A stretch of 64,000 nucleotides of DNA, taken from contig NZ_FOTE01000008.1 of assembly GCF_900114475.1 (NCBI RefSeq), positions 1 through 64,000 on the forward strand, written 5' to 3'. Position 1 is the first letter of the stretch. Every line of letters begins with the position of its first letter. Below the pieces are notes generated by a model, which was not told the DNA's origin, made no database searches, and worked only from the letters and a program-made list of their open reading frames with translations. Shown piece after piece: positions 54,352 through 62,289 of this stretch. The position numbers and the translations under genes were made by a program. The stretch is from Paenibacillus sp. 1_12 (GTDB lineage: Bacteria > Bacillota > Bacilli > Paenibacillales > NBRC-103111).

Positions 54352-55152
54352 GTGGCTTTGATTGAGACTCATTTTTTTTCTGAAATATTAGGTATGGACA
54401 TGGAGGTTAACGTCATTTTGCCTCAGGAGAGACAGCCTTATGCGGGCAATGGAAAGCTTAAGGTGCTGTGGCTCTTGCATGGCGGTTCAGGCGATAATAC
54501 GGCATGGCTGCGAATGAGCAGTATCGAGCGTTACGCGCTCCGATACGGCATTGCGGTGGTGGTACCTGGTGGGATGAATTCGTGCTACACCGATATGGAG
54601 CATGGTGGACGGTATTTTACTTATATTGCCGATGAGCTGCCTCACATACTTCGACATTTGTTACCGTGCTTGTCTGCCTTGCGTGAGGACAATTACATTT
54701 CGGGTTTCTCCAACGGGGGATTCGGCTGTCTAAGGGTGGGACTTGCAAGGCCTGAGCTTTATGCAGCCATAGGTGCCTTTTCAGCAGGAAACAAGGCCGA
54801 TGTGCCTTTTGTGAACGATGGCTCCACGCGTTCTCGAGACCGTATCATTTTGTTTGGGGACGGCAGTCTGACAAATACGGACAACGATTTGATGTACCTG
54901 GGCCGTGAAGCTCTCAAGATGGGGACAACTGTTCCAAGGGTATATCATGCTTGCGGGAGCGTGGATCCATGGCTTGATTTAAACGAAATGATGCGGGATT
55001 TCTTTGATGGGCTCGAAGGTAATCCCTATGACTATCAGTATCATGAGGCAGAAGGGATGGGGCATACCTGGGAGTTTTGGGACATGGAGATTGTCCGTTT
55101 CTTTGAATATTTGGGTATGGAAAAGGACGGAACCCAGTATTTAGGGTTATAG
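54352..55152 (+). CDS. Esterase of the PF00756 type, second copy
   Basis: Paralogue of the previous gene (266 aa), with WLLHGGSGDNTAWLRMSSIE, nucleophile in SGFSNGGFGCLRVG (GFSNG), acid in CGSVDPWLDLNEM and His in EGMGHTWEFWD. The nucleophile elbow differs (FSN versus ASM), hinting at another acyl group. It starts with GTG at 54352 behind AAAGGAGGGG. The shared fold, neighbouring position and same strand point to an old tandem duplication followed by strong divergence. Confidence 0.84.
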   Translation: MALIETHFFSEILGMDMEVNVILPQERQPYAGNGKLKVLWLLHGGSGDNTAWLRMSSIERYALRYGIAVVVPGGMNSCYTDMEHGGRYFTYIADELPHILRHLLPCLSALREDNYISGFSNGGFGCLRVGLARPELYAAIGAFSAGNKADVPFVNDGSTRSRDRIILFGDGSLTNTDNDLMYLGREALKMGTTVPRVYHACGSVDPWLDLNEMMRDFFDGLEGNPYDYQYHEAEGMGHTWEFWDMEIVRFFEYLGMEKDGTQYLGL

Positions 55153-55395
55153 CGACGAAGTTGATGCAGGGCATTGTTTGCATGAATACATCGACAAACG
55201 CATATGCGGAAACAGCGATTGCAGGAGGAATATTAACCCCAATGTTGCCTTCATGCAGCGGATTAATAAAAGTGGAAACCTTTATATAGTAGTAAGTAAT
55301 CTACTTGTACCTTTTTAATCCTTATAAGATTTCCCTATGAAGATCATAGCTTTTATATCTTTGTAATAGAGGGCTGAATATGGTACAAAGAAGAG

Positions 55396-55401
55396 TATAA
55401 T
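55396..55401 (+). promoter_or_regulatory. -10 box of leuB
   Basis: Perfect TATAAT 27 bp before the leuB ATG; no good -35 is seen. It shows that leuB has its own promoter apart from the ilv operon. Confidence 0.5.
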
Positions 55402-55427
55402 ACATGAATTATGGGAGTGAACCTACA

Positions 55428-56507
55428 ATGGCAGATGTAAAAAAAATCGCAGTAATCGCTGGAGACGGTATTGGACCTGAAGTTATCGCCGAAGCAGAAA
55501 AAGTATTGAAAAAGACAGAGGAAGTATTTGGTTACCGTTTTGAAACCGAGCATGGCTTGTTCGGCGGTATCGCAATCGATGAAAAGGGAACCCCGCTTCC
55601 GCAGGAAACTCTTGAACTTTGTAAAAATGCCGATGCCGTGCTTTTGGGTGCTGTAGGTGGTCCGAAATGGGACAATAATTCCAAGGAATTGCGTCCGGAA
55701 ACAGGACTTTTGGGTATCCGTAAGGAGCTTGGATTATTTTCAAATATTCGTCCTGCTGTTATTTTCGATTGCTTGAAAGATGCTTCAACTTTGAAGCCGG
55801 AAGTTCTGGAAGGAACTGACCTGATCGTTGTTCGTGAATTAACGGGTGGTATTTACTTTGGTGAAAAATTCCGCCGCGAAAGTGCAAACGGTGAAGAAGC
55901 CGTAGATACTTGTGCGTATAATGTAATGGAAATCGAGCGTATTGCCCGTCAAGCGTTCGAAATCGCCCAAACCCGCAGCAAAAGATTGGCTTCGGTTGAT
56001 AAAGCGAATGTGTTGGAAACATCCCGCCTATGGAGAGAGACCGTTAATCGCATTTCCGCCGACTATCCGGATGTAGAACTGGAGCACATTTTGGTTGATA
56101 ACTGTGCGATGCAGCTGCTGCGCCGCCCTTCGAGCTTTGATGTTATCGTTACCGAAAATATGTTTGGTGATATCTTGAGCGATGAAGCAGCGATGCTGAC
56201 GGGTTCAATCGGTATGCTGTCATCCGCTTCGCTGGGTGAAGGCGCATTTGGTTTGTACGAGCCGGTACATGGCTCCGCTCCTGATATTGCAGGTCAAGGC
56301 ATCTCCAATCCAATCGCAACTATACTTTCCGTTGCTTTGATGTTCCGGTTGACGTTTGGATACCACGATGCTGCGGAAGCTATTGAACGTGCGGTTAAAG
56401 AAGTTTTGGATGCAGGACACCGTACAGGTGATATTGCTGTCGATAAGAGTAAAGCAATTGGTACAACGGCTATGGGTGATTTAATCATCAACGCAATTAG
56501 AAAATAA
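55428..56507 (+). CDS. leuB: 3-Isopropylmalate dehydrogenase
   Basis: NAD-dependent oxidative decarboxylation of 3-isopropylmalate in leucine synthesis. At 359 residues it is full length: [20 protein letters not shown] at the start, [25 protein letters not shown], and the dehydrogenase signature [20 protein letters not shown] followed by [14 protein letters not shown]. The ATG at 55428 has GGGAGTG 8 bases upstream. leuA lies 18 kb upstream, with a block of accessory genes between, and no leuC or leuD is in the window. Confidence 0.96.
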   Translation: MADVKKIAVIAGDGIGPEVIAEAEKVLKKTEEVFGYRFETEHGLFGGIAIDEKGTPLPQETLELCKNADAVLLGAVGGPKWDNNSKELRPETGLLGIRKELGLFSNIRPAVIFDCLKDASTLKPEVLEGTDLIVVRELTGGIYFGEKFRRESANGEEAVDTCAYNVMEIERIARQAFEIAQTRSKRLASVDKANVLETSRLWRETVNRISADYPDVELEHILVDNCAMQLLRRPSSFDVIVTENMFGDILSDEAAMLTGSIGMLSSASLGEGAFGLYEPVHGSAPDIAGQGISNPIATILSVALMFRLTFGYHDAAEAIERAVKEVLDAGHRTGDIAVDKSKAIGTTAMGDLIINAIRK

Positions 56508-56519
56508 TTCTGTCACAGA

Positions 56520-56534
56520 TTATAATTATTATAA
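56520..56534. promoter_or_regulatory. Perfect PerR box before the peroxiredoxin gene
   Basis: TTATAATTATTATAA matches the PerR consensus TTATAATNATTATAA at every position. It lies 13 bp after the leuB stop and upstream of the promoter at 56554, so induction by peroxide is expected. Confidence 0.8.
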
Positions 56535-56553
56535 ATTAATAATTGTTTTAATG

Positions 56554-56582
56554 TTGACTTTGGACAAGTCAAATGTTACGAT
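56554..56582 (+). promoter_or_regulatory. Promoter of the peroxiredoxin gene, with inverted repeat over the -35
   Basis: TTGACT (56554-56559) - 17 bp - TACGAT (56577-56582). The -35 is the left arm of a perfect 7-5-7 inverted repeat, TTGACTT-TGGAC-AAGTCAA (56554-56572), a possible second operator. Confidence 0.65.
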
Positions 56583-56623
56583 TTTAAGTGAAAAATCATA
56601 CAATTCCGGGAGGTAATAAGAAG

Positions 56624-57172
56624 ATGGCAGAACGTTTAGTTGGTAAGCAAGCTCCTGATTTTACACTAGAAACCGTATCAGGCGATGGTGCTGAGTTCGG
56701 TAAAGCTTCTTTGGCCGATTACAAGGGTAAATGGTTGGTATTGTTCTTCTATCCGCTCGATTTCACATTTGTATGCCCAACGGAAATTACCGCTCTGAGT
56801 CATGCTTATGAAGATTTCAAAAAATTGGATACTGACGTATTAGGCGTATCCATTGACAGCATTCACTCCCACCGTGCTTGGATCAACACACCAGTGGACA
56901 GCAATGGTCTTGGCAAGTTGAATTTCCCATTGGGTGCAGATATTACGAAAAAAGTTGCACGCGATTATGGCGTTTTGATCGAAGAAGAAGGTATCGCGCT
57001 TCGCGGCCTATTCATCATCAACCCAGAAGGCGAATTGAAGTATCAAGTCGTTAACCATAATGATGTAGGCCGCAGCGTGGAAGAAACTTTCCGTGTACTG
57101 GAAGCATTGCAATCCGGCGGATTGTGCCCGATGAACTGGAAAAAAGGCGACAAGCATTTGGTTGCTAATTAA
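56624..57172 (+). CDS. Typical 2-Cys peroxiredoxin
   Basis: Thiol peroxidase reducing hydrogen peroxide and organic hydroperoxides. The 182 residues include the peroxidatic Cys51 in FTFVCPTEIT, the resolving Cys168 in GGLCPMNWKKG, and ALRGLFIINPEGELKYQ. It belongs to the AhpC/Prx1 group; AhpF is not nearby, so the reductant may be thioredoxin. The ATG at 56624 has GGGAGGT 9 bases upstream. A perfect PerR box stands ~100 bp before it. It ends at the terminator 57206-57249. Confidence 0.93.
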   Translation: MAERLVGKQAPDFTLETVSGDGAEFGKASLADYKGKWLVLFFYPLDFTFVCPTEITALSHAYEDFKKLDTDVLGVSIDSIHSHRAWINTPVDSNGLGKLNFPLGADITKKVARDYGVLIEEEGIALRGLFIINPEGELKYQVVNHNDVGRSVEETFRVLEALQSGGLCPMNWKKGDKHLVAN

Positions 57173-57205
57173 GCTCACGACCCGGACATACTTACGCATC
57201 ATTTC

Positions 57206-57249
57206 AAAAAATCCCTTTAGTCTGCTATACTGCAGCCAAAGGGATTTTT
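57206..57249 (+). terminator. Terminator of the peroxiredoxin gene
   Basis: AAAAATCCCTTT pairs with AAAGGGATTTTT, with a TCTGC/GCAGC inner stem. Confidence 0.88.
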
Positions 57250-57265
57250 GGTTATATGAAACGAC

Positions 57266-57391
57266 ATCTGCTTACGAAGAGAGTTTTGTTTTGCAAAACG
57301 CATAGCATATAAATATGAATAGAGTTTTGTTATGTAAAACGTATAGCATATGCTTATGAAGAAAGTTTTGCATAGCAAAACTTATAGGAGG
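57266..57391 (+). repeat. Three tandem copies of the hairpin-RBS repeat before gcvH
   Basis: Copies start near 57266, 57311 and 57349. Each has a TATG(C)TTAYGAA-like head, a hairpin with GTTTTG...CAAAAC arms and a GCATAG/TATAG tail. Only the last ends in CTTATAGGAGG, the gcvH ribosome binding site. Copies differ by a few bases. Confidence 0.75.
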
Positions 57392-57400
57392 AACAGAAAA

Positions 57401-57784
57401 ATGGAAATAGAGCAAACATTGAAGTACAGTGAGAATCACGAGTGGGTTCGTATCGAGCAAAAATTGGCAGTAATTGGCATGACAGATTTTGCCCAGGAGG
57501 AGCTGGGTACCATCGTATTTGTGGAGCTTCCAGAAATCGGTGACCTGGTGAAGGCAGGCGAGCCGTTTGGCAGTATGGAATCGATCAAGACCGTATCGGA
57601 AATGTACGCACCTCTATCGGGTAAAGTCGTAGATATTAACCGTAAGCTGCAAAAGGATCCCGGGGCCATCAACATAGCGCCTTATGATGGCGGTTGGATG
57701 ATTGTAATTGAGATTGCTGACGAGGCAGAGCTTGATCAGCTATGGGATTATGACAAATATCAGGATACCTACATACGATCATAA
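57401..57784 (+). CDS. gcvH: Glycine cleavage system H protein
   Basis: Lipoyl-carrier protein of 127 residues that shuttles the aminomethyl group between the P and T proteins of glycine cleavage; in Bacillota it also passes lipoyl groups to other complexes. The lipoylated Lys63 is in GSMESIKTVSEMYAPLSG, and the ending EADELDQLWDY-like AELDQLWDYDKYQ is usual. The ATG at 57401 has GGAGG 9 bases upstream, as part of the repeated hairpin element. gcvT and gcvP are not in the window, as in B. subtilis where gcvH stands apart. Confidence 0.95.
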   Translation: MEIEQTLKYSENHEWVRIEQKLAVIGMTDFAQEELGTIVFVELPEIGDLVKAGEPFGSMESIKTVSEMYAPLSGKVVDINRKLQKDPGAINIAPYDGGWMIVIEIADEAELDQLWDYDKYQDTYIRS

Positions 57785-57843
57785 ATAGAGCGAGTCCGCT
57801 GATGAACCAGGTTCTTTGCCAAATCCGAAGAAGAAGCCGAGCC

Positions 57844-57919
57844 TATGCTTACAAATTAAGTTTCCAACATAAGCTCAGTTTATGCTTACGAAGTAGGGCT
57901 TTCGAAGCCCCTTAGGAGG
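57844..57919 (+). repeat. Two copies of the hairpin-RBS repeat before the BadF-type gene
   Basis: A degenerate copy (57844-57878, TATGCTTACAAATTAAG) is followed by a good copy (57881-57919). The latter has TATGCTTACGAAGTA, a GGGCTTTCGAAGCCC hairpin and CTTAGGAGG, the ribosome binding site of the next gene. Confidence 0.72.
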
Positions 57920-57924
57920 TTCAA

Positions 57925-58884
57925 ATGGAGATAGTTGTTGGCTTGGACGGAGGGGGCAGTCATACAAGAGCAATAGCGGTAGATATAACCGGACGGGTGG
58001 TTGCTTATGTTGAACGCGGAGGCGCTAATCCTAATCACAACCCTGATGCCAAAGAAAACGTTCAAGGTGCAATAGCAGCTGTCATAGCTGAGGCGGGCTG
58101 TTCACCACAGGATGTGGTCAGTCTGGCAGCAGGTTTTGCGGGCTTGGATAGGGCAGAAGATGAAATATGGGCAGAACATTACATTAATCAGAACGGCTTG
58201 ACCTGCCCTCGTAAGGCAGTTAATGATGCAGTGATTGCGCACATTGGCGCCCTGCGTAATCAGACGGGAATTATTGTGATTTGCGGTACGGGCTCGGTGG
58301 TGTTTGGTATTAATGAGGCTGGGGAGCACGTACGCAATTATGAATACCATCATTATGCAGCAACAGCCGCTCGTCATTTAGCTTATAATACGATGTTCAG
58401 GATTATAGCCGGAGATGTAGTGAAAGAGGATCAGCTCCTGATTGATCAGATCCTGCTATACTGGCAAGCGGCACATATTACAGATTTGACGAAGCTCGCC
58501 AAACGTGGATTTATTACCGATTCCAAAGAGCGGAACCATCGTTTTGGAGGAATGGCCCCTCTTATTACCGAAGCAGCACTGCAAGGAATGCCTCTCGCTT
58601 GTTCAGTGTGCGATAACGCGGCTCGCGAGATCAGCATCGGAATTCGTGTTATTGGCACAAGTTTTACCGCAGAGACTATACCAGTAGCATTAATTGGCAG
58701 CGTTGCCCAAAGCGCTTATATCACCAGTGGGATAAACAAAGAGCTGAGGAGTGAGACAATCCGTTGCTATCAGGTCAAGAAGCCAGAGATGTCACCCACT
58801 ATGGGTGCGGTATTGATGGCTATGGGAATGGCAAATATCAGCATTGACGAGCCTATGATGAACCGGCTGAAAAAGTATCCATAG
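57925..58884 (+). CDS. BadF/BadG-type ATPase, N-acetylglucosamine-kinase-like
   Basis: Actin-fold sugar kinase or ATPase of 319 residues. The phosphate-1 loop is VGLDGGGSHTRAIAVDITG at the start, followed by LAAGFAGLDRAEDE and the phosphate-2 loop IVICGTGSVVFGINEAG. The family includes N-acetylglucosamine kinase (NAGK) and BcrA-type activases; without the activase cysteines a sugar kinase is more likely. AGGAGG lies 6 bases before the ATG. It stands alone between gcvH and the bidirectional terminator at 58926. Confidence 0.85.
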   Translation: MEIVVGLDGGGSHTRAIAVDITGRVVAYVERGGANPNHNPDAKENVQGAIAAVIAEAGCSPQDVVSLAAGFAGLDRAEDEIWAEHYINQNGLTCPRKAVNDAVIAHIGALRNQTGIIVICGTGSVVFGINEAGEHVRNYEYHHYAATAARHLAYNTMFRIIAGDVVKEDQLLIDQILLYWQAAHITDLTKLAKRGFITDSKERNHRFGGMAPLITEAALQGMPLACSVCDNAAREISIGIRVIGTSFTAETIPVALIGSVAQSAYITSGINKELRSETIRCYQVKKPEMSPTMGAVLMAMGMANISIDEPMMNRLKKYP

Positions 58885-58925
58885 GCTTGATTTCAAGTAA
58901 GCGGAGCTTTAAGCTCGAACCACAT

Positions 58926-58970
58926 AAAAACAAGGAACCAAGGGCAAGATTCCCTAAGTTCCTTGTTTTT
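58926..58970. terminator. Bidirectional terminator between the BadF-type and GH15 genes
   Basis: AAAAACAAGGAAC pairs perfectly with GTTCCTTGTTTTT, with an inner AGGG/CCCT stem. It serves both convergent genes. Confidence 0.9.
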
Positions 58971-60933
58971 ATTTTTCAGATAGCTTTTTAAACTTCTCTC
59001 TGTATTTGACGACAGTCAATACATAAGTGGCATGTGACCAAGTAAGAGGTGCTACAGAAACCGGACTGCCATCGAATGGATCCAACTGCTCTGGCAAAAT
59101 GCCGCTCTCAATCGCATGCTTAACTACCCATTCAAGGGTGCGGCGTGGAGCTTCCAGCTCGGCTAACGTCTTAGCACATTCAATCTCCCATTCCGCGATC
59201 CAAAGCGTACAGATAATCCACGGATTGCCTGGCACCTTTTCAATGTCGGAGGAGCGTTGGAAGTAGTAATCGTGATAGTAACGGGCTACACCGCCGATAT
59301 CGGTTTTGATCGTCAGCTTCTCTTTATTGGACAGCATCGTTTTGACGACCCGTTCATCATCAGCTGGAAGCACTCCAAATTCGAATATACCGTAGACGCT
59401 GCTCTCGTAAGTAAGATCCTTGACCCATTGATCATTTTCCAGATGCATACCGCGTACGAAACGCTGCTCTTCTTCGTCCCACAAATGTTTGAGCATACCT
59501 GATTTGATCCGCTCGGCAGTGTGCCGATAACGGCTGCTGCGCTCCTCGTCACCGAACAGGCTGCAGAAGTTGGCAGCGGCGATTAAACCGCCATACACTG
59601 CGGAAGTCGTAAAAGTAAATATACCGTACCGTTCCTCCCATAAATCATAGCTGGGCTTAGGCAGATTCAAGTCCTGATCAATGTAGCTGGACATAAAACG
59701 TGCCGCGCGGCGGATCAATGTCCGATATAGCGATTGTGGAAGCTCAAGCACACCATGCTTCTCAAAATCTTTCCAAAGCGCGAACAGGACAAGTGCGGTT
59801 TCATCCTCCTGAATAGGCAGCTGCTCATTACCGGCATGAATATAAGGGTGCCAGCTCGAGCCTACAGTCCCGTCAGGATTGTACTTGTGGTGCAGATAGC
59901 CTTCCGGCGACAGCACATTAGCACAGAAATGGAAGAAAGGTGTAATCATACCTTGATAACCAGCCATGGACATGGCATAAGCGATTAATGCGCCATCTCT
60001 CGGCCACATATAGCTGTAATGATCCCGGTTGCTGTGCATGATGTCGGAGTCGTTAGCCGCGATAATCGCGCCGTTGACATCTGTCTGTGTACGGACAATC
60101 AGCAGGCTATGCTTGTACATGCGGATAACCTCGGCAGGCAGATCGCCGTAATCCTGCTCTGACTTGTTTACCCAACGCTGCCAGTATATTTTAATGCGAT
60201 CCAGCAGCTTGCCGGGATGGCTGTCATTTACGTATCCATCGAGCTTTTTGACTTCCTCCAGGTTTTTGCCTGCGGTCATCCAATAATACATCGTTTCATC
60301 GGAATTCGGCGGTACGTGCAGCTTGAAGCTTATCGTACTATCGACAGAGCCCTGCGCAATGGCATTGCCCATTAAATGTCCGTCTTCAGCATCACGCCAT
60401 GTTCCTTCGGCATTATAGAACCGTTTGACACCTGTCGTGTATTGAAAGATGCCTTCAGGTCCGGTAGTGCCGCTGAACATAAAATATTTATCTTTTTTAT
60501 AGTGGAAAACGGTATTGTTAGCGGGATAATAGGCAGCAGTATCGCCAACCTCGGTTTCATTGATGACCAGATCCTGATTGAAAAAGACGCGAACCTCGCG
60601 TACGGTATCCCGGTTATTGTGGATATTGATTCTTTTTAAATAAATATCCTCCCGTTGATGGACGCCATCATTGATCAATAAGGTAATACCTAAGCGGGGG
60701 TTTGTGGCTGTTACTTCTGTAATCAGGGATTCTTCCACATAAGAAAGCTTGAAATCCCATTCAGGATCACTGAGCCAAGCAAAGTCACCATCGACCCATA
60801 TGCCTACTCTGCATTGATAACCGCCAACATGGTTTAATTGCCCCACATAGGGATAATATAAATCTCGCATGTAAGTATGATTATCTAGGTTGATCAAAAA
60901 CTTTCCGTTCCCGATGACTAATTGGCGCGGCAT
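58969..60933 (-). CDS. Glycoside hydrolase family 15 (glucoamylase-type) protein
   Basis: An exo-acting alpha-glucosidase-type enzyme of 654 residues; no signal peptide, so intracellular. An N-terminal beta-sandwich (~1-260: GNGKFLINLDNHTYMRDLYY then PYVGQ) precedes the (alpha/alpha)6 barrel with SYMWPRDGALIAYAMS, WHPYIHAGNEQLPIQEDETA, the acidic YDLWEERYGIF containing the likely general acid, and GNPWIICTLWIAEWE. Family members include glucoamylase, glucodextranase and trehalase; the substrate is undecided. AAGGA precedes the ATG by 10 bases. A cre site overlaps the start of the transcript, so catabolite repression is expected. Confidence 0.9.
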   Translation of the reverse strand: MPRQLVIGNGKFLINLDNHTYMRDLYYPYVGQLNHVGGYQCRVGIWVDGDFAWLSDPEWDFKLSYVEESLITEVTATNPRLGITLLINDGVHQREDIYLKRINIHNNRDTVREVRVFFNQDLVINETEVGDTAAYYPANNTVFHYKKDKYFMFSGTTGPEGIFQYTTGVKRFYNAEGTWRDAEDGHLMGNAIAQGSVDSTISFKLHVPPNSDETMYYWMTAGKNLEEVKKLDGYVNDSHPGKLLDRIKIYWQRWVNKSEQDYGDLPAEVIRMYKHSLLIVRTQTDVNGAIIAANDSDIMHSNRDHYSYMWPRDGALIAYAMSMAGYQGMITPFFHFCANVLSPEGYLHHKYNPDGTVGSSWHPYIHAGNEQLPIQEDETALVLFALWKDFEKHGVLELPQSLYRTLIRRAARFMSSYIDQDLNLPKPSYDLWEERYGIFTFTTSAVYGGLIAAANFCSLFGDEERSSRYRHTAERIKSGMLKHLWDEEEQRFVRGMHLENDQWVKDLTYESSVYGIFEFGVLPADDERVVKTMLSNKEKLTIKTDIGGVARYYHDYYFQRSSDIEKVPGNPWIICTLWIAEWEIECAKTLAELEAPRRTLEWVVKHAIESGILPEQLDPFDGSPVSVAPLTWSHATYVLTVVKYREKFKKLSEK

Positions 60934-61018
60934 CCACCCACATCCTTCCCTCTAGCTGGAGTTTACTTCTTTCCCTAGAGTACCTTTTTCTTTATGGACG
61001 GTCAATCCCGCTGCATTG

Positions 61019-61033
61019 TTGAAAGCGGATACG
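61019..61033. promoter_or_regulatory. CcpA cre-like site before the GH15 gene
   Basis: TTGAAAGCGGATACG matches WTGNAANCGNWNNCW at all but the last base. It is placed just downstream of the -10 box (61042-61047, minus strand), a position where CcpA acts as a roadblock. Confidence 0.65.
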
Positions 61034-61041
61034 TGTAATTT

Positions 61042-61071
61042 TTTGTATAAATTTTCATGATTTAATGTCAA
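61042..61071 (-). promoter_or_regulatory. Promoter of the GH15 gene
   Basis: On the minus strand a perfect TTGACA (61071-61066) - 18 bp - TACAAA (61047-61042). Confidence 0.6.
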
Positions 61072-61080
61072 ATTACGTTA

Positions 61081-61116
61081 AAATAAGAGAAATCCCCAGC
61101 CCGAAGGCGGAGATTC
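61081..61116 (-). terminator. Terminator of the KTSC-like gene
   Basis: On the minus strand AATCTCCGCC pairs with GGCTGGGGATT around TTCG, followed by TCTCTTATTTT. One bulge and G-U pairs are needed. Confidence 0.6.
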
Positions 61117-61123
61117 CTGATTT

Positions 61124-61336
61124 CTATGATTGCTGTGTGGTTTCATCAAGCTTACGGGTTAATTCCATAATGGAATCGTAAGGATTTCCAGAAAGCAAAA
61201 GCTGTTGGATTTGGTCTTGGTGGATGCCTCCACACACTTTGGTTACACCGGTATGGAATTGAATATGCATCTGCCCGTTTTGACCATCGTAGCTGACAAA
61301 AGTGATTTGTTTGGAGCTGATCGGAATATGCTGCAA
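61124..61336 (-). CDS. Small KTSC-like domain protein
   Basis: A 70-residue protein. MQHIPISSKQITFVSYDGQN followed by MHIQFHTG and a helical end (YDSIMELTRKL) has the pattern of KTSC domains (S-S-xI-xxV-xYD ... L-x-V-x-F), small modules of unknown role sometimes fused to RNA-related enzymes. The usual Lys-Thr-Ser-Cys positions are not all present. The start is taken as TTG at 61336, because AAGGAG lies 9 bases before it and the KTSC fold begins there. An ATG at 61381 would add 15 residues not seen in the domain and lacks a ribosome binding site. Confidence 0.65.
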   Translation of the reverse strand: MQHIPISSKQITFVSYDGQNGQMHIQFHTGVTKVCGGIHQDQIQQLLLSGNPYDSIMELTRKLDETTQQS

Positions 61337-61596
61337 ATGAATCCACTCCTTCTTTGTGAATAAGAATTGATTTAAGCACATAAAACGTGTATAGGTATGA
61401 TAGTGGATGAAGAAACCGAATATTCGTTAATCTAATTGAGTTTATGCAAAATTATTCTTCTTTAGAATGAACGGAAGGGTAGCTGAGAAAACGTTCCAAA
61501 GGTTTTGTCAGACACAAAAAAGAGGATTTATAGGACTGTAGGTCGAATATGCTATAGAGTATCGCTTTTGCAGGTTAAATGAGGAGGCGTGATCAT

Positions 61597-62025
61597 ATGA
61601 GTTTTTGCTGCGGCGCCAGTATGATTGGAACTAAAGGAACCCTAAAGTATATCCGAACGCAAATTCATAATGTACCGATATTGTTTTGCCCAGTCTGTCA
61701 TCGTGTTGAAGTTCACCATCTGGTAGAAAACGAATATGGAATTTTGGCCGAATACGCGCATGGAGATGGTGCGTCCGAGGTGGATTTTCATGAATATGTA
61801 GATAACCGCAGCCAAGCGGAATTATATGAGAACTGTGTCAATAATGAAGATGAAGACCCGATGGACGTTGTTCGCTGTCAGATCGATATGTCTCTGGATC
61901 TGCTGATTGTAGCCAAGGAGCTGAAGGATGCCGAGTGGGAAGAGCAGCTTAAGAAGCGGCTCAATACATTAAGCAAACGCAAAGCGAAGCTGAACAGTAA
62001 AAAAACGTCCAAAGGAGCAGTTTAA
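61597..62025 (+). CDS. Small zinc-ribbon-like protein
   Basis: A 142-residue protein I cannot place in a named family. The N-terminus has a CCG (MSFCCGASMIG) and ~30 residues on a CPVC, together resembling a split zinc-binding knuckle, with GTKGTLKYIRTQIHNVPILF between, as in YgiT/MqsA-type zinc fingers. The centre is acidic (ASEVDFHEYVDN), and the C-terminal ~45 residues are a charged helix ending in a Lys-rich tail. The ATG at 61597 is supported by GAGGAGG 9 bases upstream; the frame runs up to 61579 over that site. It ends before the terminator at 62114. Confidence 0.75.
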   Translation: MSFCCGASMIGTKGTLKYIRTQIHNVPILFCPVCHRVEVHHLVENEYGILAEYAHGDGASEVDFHEYVDNRSQAELYENCVNNEDEDPMDVVRCQIDMSLDLLIVAKELKDAEWEEQLKKRLNTLSKRKAKLNSKKTSKGAV

Positions 62026-62113
62026 TAATTGGAGTCCAGAGGCAAAAGCCCTTGGAGACACTTCCTGCGGGGAGAAGTTTGGAAGGGTCAAGCACAACAT
62101 ATTGGCACAAACC

Positions 62114-62145
62114 AACGTCTCTAGTAGAGGGACGTTTATTTGTTT
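62114..62145 (+). terminator. Terminator before sigI
   Basis: AACGTC (62114-62119) with CTCT pairs with AGAGGGACGTT, followed by TATTTGTTT. Confidence 0.7.
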
Positions 62146-62235
62146 GCACGAAAGCCAGGGATGATTACATTAGGAATTAATGATAGGATATGGCGTTAAA
62201 TGGCTGTAATATTTTGTGAAATAAGTCCTATCCCG

Positions 62236-62264
62236 ACCCCCCTAACCTACGTCCTAATAACGAA
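62236..62264 (+). promoter_or_regulatory. Likely SigI-dependent promoter of sigI-rsgI
   Basis: ACCCCCC at 62236-62242 and CGAA at 62261-62264, about 26 bp before the sigI start. SigI promoters have a C-rich -35 (ACCCC type) and a CGAA-type -10, and sigI operons are usually autoregulated. Spacing was compared only from memory. Confidence 0.55.
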
Positions 62265-62289
62265 ATTATATAGTGTGAGGTGGAAAAGA

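Noticed and set aside
57266-57391. Tandem repeats that could suggest a CRISPR array
   Set aside because: Units vary, the spacing is irregular, there are only three, and each contains its own hairpin. They match the dispersed hairpin-RBS element found elsewhere in the window.
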